Both the position numbers and the translations under genes were made by a program. A stretch of 38,931 bases of DNA, taken from positions 1 to 38,931 of the forward strand of contig JAIETF010000038.1 of NCBI GenBank assembly GCA_019745415.1. Direction: 5' to 3'. Below, piece after piece: positions 25,068 through 32,952 of this stretch. The notes beneath the pieces were generated by a model. The model made no database searches. It saw only the letters and a list, made by a program, of their open reading frames with translations, and was not told the origin of the DNA. This DNA comes from Candidatus Obscuribacterales bacterium (lineage in GTDB: Bacteria; Cyanobacteriota; Vampirovibrionia; Obscuribacterales; Obscuribacteraceae). How positions within the stretch are numbered: the first letter of the stretch is position 1; each line of letters starts with the position of its first letter.

Positions 25068-25082
25068 GCTACCGAATCACTC

Positions 25083-25535
25083 CTAATTCTTCTCTACTTC
25101 AAAGGTCAACTCTGTATGACCAACTCGTACTTTATCACCGGGTGATAGCACCTGACGCTTAACTACCGGATGTCCATTCAGCAAGGTGCCGTTTGTCGAA
25201 CCAAGGTCTTCAATCCAGAAGTCACCGTCTTCAAAAGTTATCCAAGCATGATGCCTAGATGTAAAAGTATCGTCTGGTATAACCACCTGGTTGGAGGGAT
25301 CTCTGCCGATTTTGACTTTGGATGTCTTCATCGAATAGCGCTGTCCGGTCTTCTGAACAACCACTACTACTGTGTTCTGGATAGGCTCTTCCACGACCTT
25401 AGAATCGCTCTGCTTGAGATAATCAAGCTGCAGACTCTTCAAATCAAGATCTGTGACCGTAGCACAATAAACGCAGCGGGTGCCCACCGGGGTGGGACGT
25501 CCACAACTAGGACAAGCTTCTGTATTTTCCGGCAT
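25083..25535 (-). CDS. zinc-ribbon plus FHA domain protein
   Basis: The product is 150 residues: an N-terminal zinc ribbon (C8-x2-C11 and C21-x2-C24), a Lys/Ser linker and a complete FHA domain (about 55-148). The FHA phosphothreonine-binding residues are present: GR at 77-78, SRHH at 93-96 and STNGT at 113-117. FHA domains read phospho-Thr marks made by Ser/Thr kinases, and two such kinases are encoded at 34233-38424, though partnership is inference. AGGAG sits 4 bases before the ATG at 25535. It heads the five-gene minus-strand run. Confidence 0.92.
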   Translation of the reverse strand: MPENTEACPSCGRPTPVGTRCVYCATVTDLDLKSLQLDYLKQSDSKVVEEPIQNTVVVVVQKTGQRYSMKTSKVKIGRDPSNQVVIPDDTFTSRHHAWITFEDGDFWIEDLGSTNGTLLNGHPVVKRQVLSPGDKVRVGHTELTFEVEKN

Positions 25536-25714
25536 GCGACTCCTAACCTAACCCTCAGAGCGCCAGTTTCCATGAAGTAAGCTTTTCATGAAGCACCGCT
25601 GCGACACAGGCCTATTATACGCATCCAATAAGGCTAGTAATTCAGCTTCTTCTTCTGACAACGAATTCTTTTAAAGATAGTTTGCCCCGACCCCCAGGCT
25701 GGATAACAAAAAAA

Positions 25715-25746
25715 CCCTACCAGGTCTTTAATTTCCTGGATCTAAA
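25715..25746 (-). terminator. possible weak terminator after zinc-ribbon gene
   Basis: On the minus strand, CCAGG and CCTGG (only a 5-bp stem, 10-base loop) are followed within about 4 bases by a seven-T run. It lies about 25 bases beyond the stop of the zinc-ribbon gene at 25769. The short stem makes it tentative. Confidence 0.35.
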
Positions 25747-25768
25747 GAACTGGGGGAAGTGCAAGAAG

Positions 25769-26116
25769 TCAGGCGCTGGCAGTTCTCACCGAATCATCGG
25801 CTTTGCCCACTTCATCTTCGGGCAAGCCTTCACCGCCGCCTTTGCGGGTGCGGAAGCAATAGGTGCAATAAACAGGTTTATAGCCCTTGGGCTGGAAGGG
25901 CACACGGGTCGGCGAGCCGCATTCGGCACAAGCGACTTCGGCGGTACGCCCCGGGTCTTCACCGTTCCTTTGCACTCTCATCAAGATTCGACAGTTGGGA
26001 CAGCGCTTGGGCTCGTTTACCAAACCTTTGGTATGAAAAAACTCCTGCTCGCCGGCCGAAAAGACAAAAGTCTTATTACAGTCCCGGCAATTTATATCCT
26101 TATCGTGGAAAACCAT
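25769..26116 (-). CDS. double zinc-ribbon protein
   Basis: This 115-residue small protein has eight cysteines in four CxxC pairs: C10/C13 and C39/C42 form the first ribbon, C63/C66 and C84/C87 the second. The first half (DINCRDCNKTFVFSAGEQEFFHTKGL...CPNCR) matches the zinc-ribbon family often named probable zinc-ribbon (zf-trcl type). The second half ends with VYCTYCFRTRKGGG, like CxxC-CxxC small proteins from Chloroflexi and cyanobacterial relatives. It may bind nucleic acid or ribosomes; the role is unknown. AGGTGG precedes the ATG at 26116. Confidence 0.9.
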   Translation of the reverse strand: MVFHDKDINCRDCNKTFVFSAGEQEFFHTKGLVNEPKRCPNCRILMRVQRNGEDPGRTAEVACAECGSPTRVPFQPKGYKPVYCTYCFRTRKGGGEGLPEDEVGKADDSVRTASA

Positions 26117-26220
26117 AGCGCGCCACCTGTGATATAGGGGTTTCCTTAGTCAAGCGGTTTTCTCAGCAAAATTGCAAGGAGCTAATAATAGGCAAGAAAA
26201 CCTGAGACGGTAAAAGTCTC

Positions 26221-26300
26221 GATACTGCCATGGTATCACGAAGGCATTTTTAGCGGATATAGCCCAGCCCCCCGCTGGGGATATCACCATAGAAATATGG
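26221..26300. promoter_or_regulatory. cluster of three inverted repeats between tsaD and the zinc-ribbon gene
   Basis: Three dyads follow each other: GATAC/GTATC (26221-26237); a larger hairpin, GATAT plus CCCAGC against GCTGGG plus ATATC (26256-26285) with one small bulge; and CCATA/TATGG (26287-26300). The middle one has a C-only loop. No U-tract follows on the minus strand. They occupy the tsaD trailer and the zinc-ribbon upstream region. Confidence 0.4.
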
Positions 26301-26337
26301 CAATCTCCTTAACTGCCAAGAGGTTCACTAACAGCCC

Positions 26338-27330
26338 TCACCGGCGAGAATAGGCACCGACGCTAAGATCCGCTTCATGTCCCGAAAAGAATGCGGCACT
26401 GGCAACCATCGCCGCATTATCGGTACAAAGAGCAATCGGTGGTCTAAAGATTTTGAAACCCTCAACTAAAGCCACTTTCTCAAATCTTGAGCGCAGATCG
26501 CTATTAGCCGCCACCCCACCCGCCAAAACTATCTGGTTTACTCCATAAGACTTGGCGCATTGCACGGTTTTGCGAAAAAGCACCCGATTGACAGCGTCTT
26601 GAAAAGAAGCAGCTACATCCGCCGCCGCCAAGTCCGACCTGGGGTTTTCCACAGCACGCATAACCGCTGTTTTCAAACCACTAAAGCTGAAATCGTAGCC
26701 GGGAACCTGGCCCTCAGGGAAATTATAGCTTTGGGGATTGCCCTGGGCGGCCAGTTTATCCACAGCCGGTCCGCCCGGATAACCGAGCCCCAAGATGCGG
26801 GCCACTTTGTCATAAGCTTCGCCGGAAGCGTCATCTATAGTTTGACCGACAATCTCAAACTCCTTATAGCTCTTGAAGTGCATAATCTGAGTGTGCCCGC
26901 CACTCACCACTAAAGCGAGGAAGGGAGGCTCCAGCTCGGTTCCTATATAGTTGGCGCAGACATGGGCCTGAATATGGTCTACAGTGAGAAGAGGCTTGTC
27001 TAAAGCCCAGGCCAGGGCTTTAGCCCCTGCCAGACCGACAAGCAAAGTGCCGATTAATCCGGGACCATTAGTGCATGCTATGGCGCTCACGGCAGAAAGT
27101 ACATCACTGGCAGGCACGGCAAGGACGCTGGAGGCTTCCACCAAAAGCTCACTCAGTAGCGGGTTGAAAGCCTCCAAATGACGCCTTGCCGCCACTTCCG
27201 GCACCACGCCGCCAAAAGCACGGTGCACTTCGGTTTGCGAAATCAACTTTGAGGCGATCAAGCGCCTACCGCTCTCCACAAGGGCGAAAGCAGTTTCGTC
27301 ACAGCTAGTTTCTATTCCCAGACAAAGCAT
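26338..27330 (-). CDS. tsaD: tRNA N6-threonylcarbamoyladenosine transferase TsaD
   Basis: The product is 330 residues, the usual length for TsaD, which transfers threonylcarbamoyl to A37 of ANN-decoding tRNAs together with TsaB, TsaC and TsaE. Signatures: LGIETSCDETA at the N-terminus, metal ligands H119 and H123 in VDHIQAHV, VVSGGHTQ, the ATP-binding GVAANSDLR and the C-terminal Asp in CTDNAAM. The sequence is complete to the end (VGAYSRR). The start at 27330 has no strong ribosome-binding site. No other tsa gene is in the window. Confidence 0.96.
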   Translation of the reverse strand: MLCLGIETSCDETAFALVESGRRLIASKLISQTEVHRAFGGVVPEVAARRHLEAFNPLLSELLVEASSVLAVPASDVLSAVSAIACTNGPGLIGTLLVGLAGAKALAWALDKPLLTVDHIQAHVCANYIGTELEPPFLALVVSGGHTQIMHFKSYKEFEIVGQTIDDASGEAYDKVARILGLGYPGGPAVDKLAAQGNPQSYNFPEGQVPGYDFSFSGLKTAVMRAVENPRSDLAAADVAASFQDAVNRVLFRKTVQCAKSYGVNQIVLAGGVAANSDLRSRFEKVALVEGFKIFRPPIALCTDNAAMVASAAFFSGHEADLSVGAYSRR

Positions 27331-27417
27331 TCGGTGGTTTGCAATCTCGATTTCTACCGCCTATCTAAACTACCACTTGTTTGGGGCGAATATTTATCTT
27401 GCAAACAAGACAACCTA

Positions 27418-27446
27418 TTGACAATGAGCCGGTTCGAGCTTACTAT
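27418..27446 (+). promoter_or_regulatory. near-consensus sigma70 promoter for the secreted Gly-rich gene trio
   Basis: Perfect TTGACA (27418-27423), exactly 17 bases, then TACTAT (27441-27446), the best promoter I see in the window. The start at 27596 lies about 140 bases beyond the predicted transcription start, leaving a long leader. The neighbouring tsaD is transcribed the other way. Confidence 0.8.
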
Positions 27447-27595
27447 CTTTTCAATTAACGCCCGGTTCAGGTGCCCGCTTTTTGGGCATATTAGAAGGGA
27501 AGCCGCGAAATCGGCTGGTTAATTGAGGTGAGCCTGTCTCTACCTTAACTTACTAACAATTTGCACCACTGCTCAGGTCATCGGGTGGCCAGCCA

Positions 27596-28258
27596 ATGAA
27601 AAATTATATCCAGACGTTTTCAAGAGCATCTCTCTTTATCAAGGTCCAGGTTGCAGTCTGGCTGCTTGCCGGTACGACTGCCGCTTATGCTCAATCTTTC
27701 GACCTAGGCGGCGGCTCGACAGGCAGTGTCAGCATCGGCGCCAATGGACCCACCGGGGTTTTGAATAATGCCTCGATGGCAGGAGACGCGCCGACAATTG
27801 GTGGAGCAGGCGGCTTCGCAGGTGGTCCTGCTTCTATGGGCGACGCCGGCACAGTTGGCCGAACCAGCTTTCGCACTGGTGTAGGAAATCAAGCCATGGG
27901 AGGTTTTGTTACCGACCGAACCGACCCTGCCCAGAATCCTTTCAGTGGTCCAGGCAACAATTTCGGTATGAGCAACACCACCACCGGTCTCATGGCGCCA
28001 TATTCAGTCGATAACGCCCCCATGCCGGTTTCGGCAACCAATAGCGGGCACATGGATTATGGATTTACCGCCGGACCGCAGCAGTACTATGACAGCATGT
28101 ATGGCTTAACAAGAGCCGGCAATAACCTTATCGACGACCTAGGCAGAAGATTCACCGGCGGCTTCATCACCAGCGGCAGACAGTCGCTGCCCAGGGTCTC
28201 CACCGGTTCGGTAGACTTCAATACAGTAACCCGCGGCAGCGCCGGATTTGGACCCTAA
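27596..28258 (+). CDS. secreted Gly/Ser-rich protein of unknown function (1 of 3)
   Basis: This 220-residue exported protein has a signal peptide with cleavage after AAYAQ (about residue 34). The mature region is rich in Gly, Ser, Thr, Asn and Ala, with loose GG-x-G motifs (GGGSTGSVSIGANG, GGAGGFAGG), no cysteine and few charges, so probably extended or beta-structured. Near the C-terminus are GGFITSGRQSLPRV and GSVDFNTVTRGSAGFG. No family is recognised. It is the first of three consecutive secreted proteins of similar style (27596, 28299, 29040), which share a promoter and a terminator. Confidence 0.82.
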   Translation: MKNYIQTFSRASLFIKVQVAVWLLAGTTAAYAQSFDLGGGSTGSVSIGANGPTGVLNNASMAGDAPTIGGAGGFAGGPASMGDAGTVGRTSFRTGVGNQAMGGFVTDRTDPAQNPFSGPGNNFGMSNTTTGLMAPYSVDNAPMPVSATNSGHMDYGFTAGPQQYYDSMYGLTRAGNNLIDDLGRRFTGGFITSGRQSLPRVSTGSVDFNTVTRGSAGFGP

Positions 28259-28298
28259 AGGGTGCAAATCGAGTTTTTCTCAAGCGGAGCATTTGACA

Positions 28299-28976
28299 AT
28301 GAAAAGAGCAACCGGACTGACTTTGATAGCACTGGCGACAACCGTTATCGGTATGGGTACAAGCATGGGCTGCGCACCTCATGCCTCAGCCCAGGGCTAT
28401 GACACATCAGGTCTCATGCCAACCAACCGCGACATGGGCTATATCTCTCCTAATTTTGGTCAAGCCAATAACTCAATAGGAGCCAAAGGCGATATAGACC
28501 GGGGCAGTTACGAAACAGGCGCCGGGCCTTCAGATTATCGTCAATATAACAAGAGAGAATCATCATTCAGCGGCAAGCAGCTATCCAACGGCGACTACGG
28601 TCAAGCCAGCGGACGCAGTCTCAATAGCCCAATCCATCCCTTTGGTCTTGAACTTCCCTATGCATCCACCGGTGGTCTGGCACCAGTATTCGGCTATGGC
28701 AGCCAGAACACCGGCGCGCCTAGATTCACCAGTGTCTTAGACCTTCCTGTCACAACCATTTTGCCGGGGGGCGGACATATATCGGTAGTGCCAAGCACCG
28801 GCCAAGTGGTCAGCCGCATTGGCGGAGTAAGAGGCGGCATGACTGTCGGCGCCGATGGTATCAGCAGCGGCGCTATCGGTAACGGCTCCGGCTTCGGCGG
28901 TACTTTCGGATCGGGAGGCGGCACAGTCGGCGGCACCATACCAGGCCTTGGCACCTTCGGCAATAGCGGGTTCTAG
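28299..28976 (+). CDS. secreted Gly-rich protein or lipoprotein of unknown function (2 of 3)
   Basis: This 225-residue exported protein has the signal peptide MKRATGLTLIALATTVIGMG with a possible lipobox (SMGC, Cys near residue 23), or signal-peptidase I cleavage after HASA. The mature part is Gly/Ser/Asn/Tyr-rich; a C-terminal third (about 150-225) has repeated GG-x motifs (GSGGGTVGGTIPGLGTFG). Near the middle, VTTILPGGGHISVVPSTGQVVSRIGG looks like beta strands. The ATG at 28299 has GGAG at about 28286 and is preferred over an upstream ATG at 28248, which would overlap the preceding gene. The spacing of 40 bases to the previous stop suggests one operon. Confidence 0.78.
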   Translation: MKRATGLTLIALATTVIGMGTSMGCAPHASAQGYDTSGLMPTNRDMGYISPNFGQANNSIGAKGDIDRGSYETGAGPSDYRQYNKRESSFSGKQLSNGDYGQASGRSLNSPIHPFGLELPYASTGGLAPVFGYGSQNTGAPRFTSVLDLPVTTILPGGGHISVVPSTGQVVSRIGGVRGGMTVGADGISSGAIGNGSGFGGTFGSGGGTVGGTIPGLGTFGNSGF

Positions 28977-29039
28977 AGAAGTTTTATTTGTTCAGGAAGT
29001 GAGTCAATTGCAACCAGTCTAAAGTGAGAGGCTAAAAAA

Positions 29040-29846
29040 ATGTCAACCAAAGTGAGTAACCGGCTAAGCGGTTACACTGCCAACAAAATCAAACCTCTAC
29101 TGGGAGCCGCTCTTTTAGCGGTCTTTGGTTTACAAGCTCTGCCTGCCAATGCGCAGAGCGTTGGCGACATTGTTGCCGGACAGGTGCTCAACCAATTGAT
29201 GGGCGGCAATCGCAACCAGGCACGTCGCAACCTGCCGCCTGTAAGAATGGATAGTTTTGTGCAGCAAGCCGGCGGTCACGCCGAGCACATTTATGGCGAC
29301 GAAGGAGCCAATGGTCTGCCGCCTTACTTTGGGTTTAGTAAAGCCCACCGTATAGACACAGGCATCATGGGCACAAGAAACGCCGGTCTCACTACCGGTC
29401 ACGGCAGCATCATGCCAGACGCTTGGGGCGGAGATGAATATATCGGCGCCGAGTGGTCGGACACAAACAGAGGCCGCCCGCCGCAGCACTGGGGCGGACA
29501 AAACCTAGATGCGGCAGCACTCGGACAAGCGGCAGCCACTGGTTTGATTCAACAAGGCTTGACCGGCCTGACGTCTTCCGGCAATGACGGCGGCGGCGCT
29601 CAGGCAACAGGCGGCGACGGACTGCCACCGGCACCAGGACCAGGCTTTCAGCCGGCTACCGTGCACGGTCAATTTGTAGGCTATTACAGCCCAGAAGAAG
29701 TAGCACTATCGCAAACCGACTTCCCGGCGGCTTTTGAACAATTCGTCTATAGCGGACGCTATATGGGCTCGGCTGAAAACGCAAGATACATCTTGGAAGT
29801 CGAAATGGGTCGCCCCCAAAATGGAAGAACCATTCCGGGTACCTAA
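29040..29846 (+). CDS. secreted protein of unknown function (3 of 3)
   Basis: This 268-residue exported protein has a signal peptide with a basic stretch (SGYTANKIK), a hydrophobic core (PLLGAALLAVFGLQAL) and cleavage after ANA (residue about 38). The mature part has an N-terminal segment (VGDIVAGQVLNQLMGGNRNQ), a Gly/Gln-rich middle and a Gly/Pro hinge (DGGGAQATGGDGLPPAPGPG). A more ordered C-terminal domain (about 208-268) carries FVGYYSPEEVALSQTDFPAAFEQF and GSAENARYILEVEMG. It has no cysteine and no recognised family. GAGAGG is about 9 bases before the ATG. A terminator follows at 29876. Confidence 0.8.
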   Translation: MSTKVSNRLSGYTANKIKPLLGAALLAVFGLQALPANAQSVGDIVAGQVLNQLMGGNRNQARRNLPPVRMDSFVQQAGGHAEHIYGDEGANGLPPYFGFSKAHRIDTGIMGTRNAGLTTGHGSIMPDAWGGDEYIGAEWSDTNRGRPPQHWGGQNLDAAALGQAAATGLIQQGLTGLTSSGNDGGGAQATGGDGLPPAPGPGFQPATVHGQFVGYYSPEEVALSQTDFPAAFEQFVYSGRYMGSAENARYILEVEMGRPQNGRTIPGT

Positions 29847-29875
29847 ATAAGCCCGCTAAATAATTGATAGTCAAA

Positions 29876-29917
29876 AGAAAAGCAACATGTTAAAAACTAT
29901 GTTGCTTTTCTCTTTCT
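29876..29917 (+). terminator. Rho-independent terminator after the secreted Gly-rich trio
   Basis: Perfect 13-bp stem, AGAAAAGCAACAT (29876-29888) with ATGTTGCTTTTCT (29899-29911), 10-base loop, then CTTTCTT. Confidence 0.9.
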
Positions 29918-29995
29918 TGGGCTGAATAAAGACCAGACAGGGAATGTCTTGATTACTTACTAATACAGCTGCACTAAAATTTTTGAGGAATTTAA

Positions 29996-30370
29996 ATGCC
30001 CGAAGTGGTTTCCACGGCAAAGGCCCCTCAGGCCATTGGTCCGTACAGTCAGGCCATCAAACATGGCGGTCTAGTTTTTGTATCCGGTCAAATTCCCCTA
30101 AAGCCTGACGGCAGCTTGGAGTCTGGTGGCATAACCGCCGAAACCAAGCAAGTTCTGGAGAACCTGAAAAACATCTTGGCTGCTGCCGGCTCAAGCTTCG
30201 AACAAGTCTTGAAAACAACTGTGTTTTTGAAAGACATGGGCGATTTTGAAGCAATGAACAAAGTTTATGCCGAATACTTTGCCGAGCACAAACCAGCAAG
30301 AGCCACTATTCAAGTGGCCAAATTGCCAAAAGACGTTTCGGTAGAAATCGAAGTAGTGGCGGCGTGCTGA
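29996..30370 (+). CDS. ridA: RidA family reactive-intermediate deaminase
   Basis: This is a 124-residue RidA/YjgF/UK114 protein that hydrolyses reactive enamine/imine intermediates such as 2-aminoacrylate, and so protects PLP enzymes. The family hallmarks are present: AIGPYSQAI, VFVSGQIP, the substrate-binding R102 (KPARATIQV) and the C-terminal E118 in VEIEVVA. It forms trimers in known members. GAGG lies about 9 bases before the ATG. The next gene starts at or next to its stop, so the two are coupled. Confidence 0.95.
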   Translation: MPEVVSTAKAPQAIGPYSQAIKHGGLVFVSGQIPLKPDGSLESGGITAETKQVLENLKNILAAAGSSFEQVLKTTVFLKDMGDFEAMNKVYAEYFAEHKPARATIQVAKLPKDVSVEIEVVAAC

Positions 30371-30372
30371 AT

Positions 30373-30951
30373 ATGGGTCTAAGCATCACCGACATAATCG
30401 CCCTGGTCACCACCGCCATTGGTGCCGGCACCGATCTTTCCACTCGCAAAATCTACAATTGGCTAACCTTCCCCACAGCCGTACTGGGTGTGGCACTAAA
30501 TGGCTATTTCAACGGCATCTACACAGGCTTCCAGAAAGTGGGCGCCGTAGAGGCCGCCTGCGCCTGGGCTTTAGCCACGGCCATCATGTGCTTTCCCAAC
30601 CCCGGCAAAAGAATGCACTTCGGCGACGTCAAGATGATGGCAGCGGTGGGCGCCCTGCTCGGCTATATCAAGTTCTTGATTTGTATGTTCTATTTCAGCC
30701 TTTTCTATGGGCTTGTAGCCATGTTTCTCATTCTCAAATCAATACCCAAAGAACAAGTGAAAGGATTTTTGCTCTTGCTCAAGTCTTTTGTCTTTGCCGG
30801 GGTGAACCTCTCCGAAGGCTTCGACATGGCTGAGGTAGACAAGGCGAGAAAGAAGTTAATCCCACTTGGCCCAATCATCTTCGCTGCTACATTGGCGGCA
30901 GTTTTTGCCGACCGCTTTACTATGCACTTCCTGGGCTTTACTTGGTACTAA
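30373..30951 (+). CDS. prepilin peptidase, TadV/CpaA type (A24 family)
   Basis: This is a 192-residue polytopic membrane aspartic peptidase that processes type IV pilin or Flp-type prepilins. The two catalytic aspartates are visible: D21 in GTDLSTRKIYNW and D85 in HFGDVKMMAAVGALLG. There is no N-terminal methylase domain, so it is the short CpaA/TadV kind. About five to six membrane segments are visible. Two starts are possible, GTG 30364 (overlapping the RidA stop) and ATG 30373; I chose the ATG. No pilin genes are in the window. Confidence 0.9.
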   Translation: MGLSITDIIALVTTAIGAGTDLSTRKIYNWLTFPTAVLGVALNGYFNGIYTGFQKVGAVEAACAWALATAIMCFPNPGKRMHFGDVKMMAAVGALLGYIKFLICMFYFSLFYGLVAMFLILKSIPKEQVKGFLLLLKSFVFAGVNLSEGFDMAEVDKARKKLIPLGPIIFAATLAAVFADRFTMHFLGFTWY

Positions 30952-31030
30952 TTAGTAGATTCACCCTCGCTCTTAACCGCACATTAACCAGCCTCTGCCA
31001 TATTTAAACGAGTTGCAGAGGAAGCAAATT

Positions 31031-31192
31031 ATGAGCGCCGCCACAGGCATTGTCTATCTCGATTTCTTAGTAAGACCTTTTCTAAAAGTCGCCATGAAGT
31101 TTCCAGCAATTGGGCTCTTCGTGCTCTTTGTTATCTATGCCGCCATCGGCTATGTCGCATTAAAGAGCGCCTTTCTTTCAGACCACACATAA
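31031..31192 (+). CDS. 53-residue small membrane protein
   Basis: This short gene encodes 53 residues: a polar start (MSAATGIVYLDFLVRPFLKVAMKF), one strongly hydrophobic segment (AIGLFVLFVIYAAIGYVALK) and a short tail ending SDHT. AGAGGAAG sits about 7 bases upstream of the ATG, an excellent ribosome-binding site. It fills the gap between the prepilin peptidase and amidohydrolase genes on the same strand. It is probably a single-pass membrane protein; I recognise no family. Confidence 0.7.
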   Translation: MSAATGIVYLDFLVRPFLKVAMKFPAIGLFVLFVIYAAIGYVALKSAFLSDHT

Positions 31193-31218
31193 ATAAGCAA
31201 GCATAGTAAAATTTGGCG

Positions 31219-32952
31219 ATGATTCGCCAAAAACGCCTGATATACCAAACCAAACTATCGTCCACATCGCAGTTCCTGACTTTGTCGTCTTTGCTTTTGC
31301 TCGGCAGTCTCACTCTTAGTGCCTTGCCTGCCAAAGCCAAAGATCTGATCATCCATAATGCCCGCATCGTCACCATGGAAGATCATCTACAAACAAGCTA
31401 TCAAGCCATGTCGGTGGTTGATGGACGGATTGAGAAACTGGGCAATGATGCCGAAATTCTTTCGCTGAAAAAGAAAAAAACAAAAGTTATCGACTGCCAG
31501 GGCAAATTGGTCTTGCCCGGTCTGCACGACAGCCATATCCACTTGGCTGAGGGGGCTCTTGAGATGACCCAGCTCAGACTGAACGACTGCCGCAATCTAG
31601 CAGAGATAGTGGAAAAGACAAAGGACTATATAAAGACACACGCTGAACTGAAAGAAATTGTCGGTCATGGCATATCATTGCCGGCCCTAGCCGAAGCACC
31701 GCTCACCTGCGCAGATCTAGACAAACTAAGCAACAAACCCATTTTGCTCTACAGCGAAGACGGGCATTCGCTTTGGGTGAATAGCAAAATACTCAATCGC
31801 ATCGACAAGCGTCAACTACAAGAAAAAATCAAAGAAAAGCTAGCCGGCACTTTAGCAGACGGCAGCGCTAGCGGCTGTCTTCAAGAAGACGCAATGGAAT
31901 TAGCCGAACCCCTTATCAAAGGGCCCAATCGCAGACATTTTGCCGCCGTACTTAAGCAAGCGGTTGAAACGGCTAACTCGCTCGGTATCACCAGCATTCA
32001 AGATGCCCATGTCCGAGACAATGTTCTGAAAGCATATTACGACCTAGCCCGGCGCAAAGAGCTAAATCTCAGAGTAGAAGCAGCTTTAGCCACAAGACCC
32101 GACATGGACGCCGGCGACTTGCTTAAGCTGCAAGCAAAATCTTACAACTATACTTGCGGTAATCTAAGAGCCCGTTCGGCCAAGATCTTTCTAGATGGGG
32201 TGATTGAAACCGGCACGGCCGCCCTCATCAAACCATATGATGACAATCAAGAAAATTCAGGCAGAACCAATCTAGACCAGTTAAAGCTAAATAAACTGGT
32301 ATTAGAGCTGGTATCAAGACATTTCCAGGTGCATATTCACGCAATCGGCGACAAGGCAGTGCGCATGGCCCTTGACGCTTTTGAACCACTCAGCGAAATT
32401 TCCAAAAGCGAAGACCTGAGAAATATGATCGCCCACCTCGAACTAGTAGACGAACACGAATTACCCCGCTTTCACAAACTGGGTGTCATTGCCAATATCC
32501 AACCCTATTGGGCTTTCCGCGACCCTTATGTGACAAAGCTGACCGTGCCCAAACTGGGGCAATTGAGAACAGAAAGAATTTATCCCTTCGCCTCACTTTC
32601 TAGCAGTGGTGCTCGTTTGGCAGCAGGCAGCGATTGGACAGTTTCGACCATGAATCCCTTTAAAGCCATGCAAGTAGCCATGACCAGACAAGCTGTAGAC
32701 GAAACACCGCAAGCCCCCTTGAACTCAAAAGAAATACTGACCCTAGAAGAAATCTTAGGTGCCTACACCACAGGCGGTGCCTATGCCAATCATCTAGACC
32801 ATGTTTGCGGCACCCTCAGCCCGGGCAAATATGCCGATTTCATTGTCTTAGACCAAGATATCACCAAGTTGCCGCCCAATGAAATCGGCAAGACCAAGGT
32901 GCTCGAAACTTATCTGGAAGGCAAAAGAGTTTTTCCTCTAAGCAGCAAGTAA
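31219..32952 (+). CDS. exported amidohydrolase (YtcJ-like, amidohydrolase_3 type)
   Basis: This 577-residue metal-dependent hydrolase has an N-terminal signal peptide (MIRQKRLIYQTKL..., cleavage after PAKA, residue about 40). The family signatures are present: HxH at H106/H108 (DSHIHLAEG), SAKIFLDGVIETGTA, HIHAIGDKAV, IAHLELVD and GSDWTVSTMNPFKAM with the last Asp ligand. YtcJ-type proteins hydrolyse amide or cyclic bonds of unknown physiological substrates; the exported location here is less usual. The ATG at 31219 is preferred over a TTG at 31213. Its last 43 bases overlap the convergent GT87-like gene. Confidence 0.9.
   Translation: MIRQKRLIYQTKLSSTSQFLTLSSLLLLGSLTLSALPAKAKDLIIHNARIVTMEDHLQTSYQAMSVVDGRIEKLGNDAEILSLKKKKTKVIDCQGKLVLPGLHDSHIHLAEGALEMTQLRLNDCRNLAEIVEKTKDYIKTHAELKEIVGHGISLPALAEAPLTCADLDKLSNKPILLYSEDGHSLWVNSKILNRIDKRQLQEKIKEKLAGTLADGSASGCLQEDAMELAEPLIKGPNRRHFAAVLKQAVETANSLGITSIQDAHVRDNVLKAYYDLARRKELNLRVEAALATRPDMDAGDLLKLQAKSYNYTCGNLRARSAKIFLDGVIETGTAALIKPYDDNQENSGRTNLDQLKLNKLVLELVSRHFQVHIHAIGDKAVRMALDAFEPLSEISKSEDLRNMIAHLELVDEHELPRFHKLGVIANIQPYWAFRDPYVTKLTVPKLGQLRTERIYPFASLSSSGARLAAGSDWTVSTMNPFKAMQVAMTRQAVDETPQAPLNSKEILTLEEILGAYTTGGAYANHLDHVCGTLSPGKYADFIVLDQDITKLPPNEIGKTKVLETYLEGKRVFPLSSK

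Noticed and set aside
27334..27522. 62-codon frame before the secreted trio
   Set aside because: It spans the TTGACA/TACTAT promoter, has no ribosome-binding site and no protein-like character.
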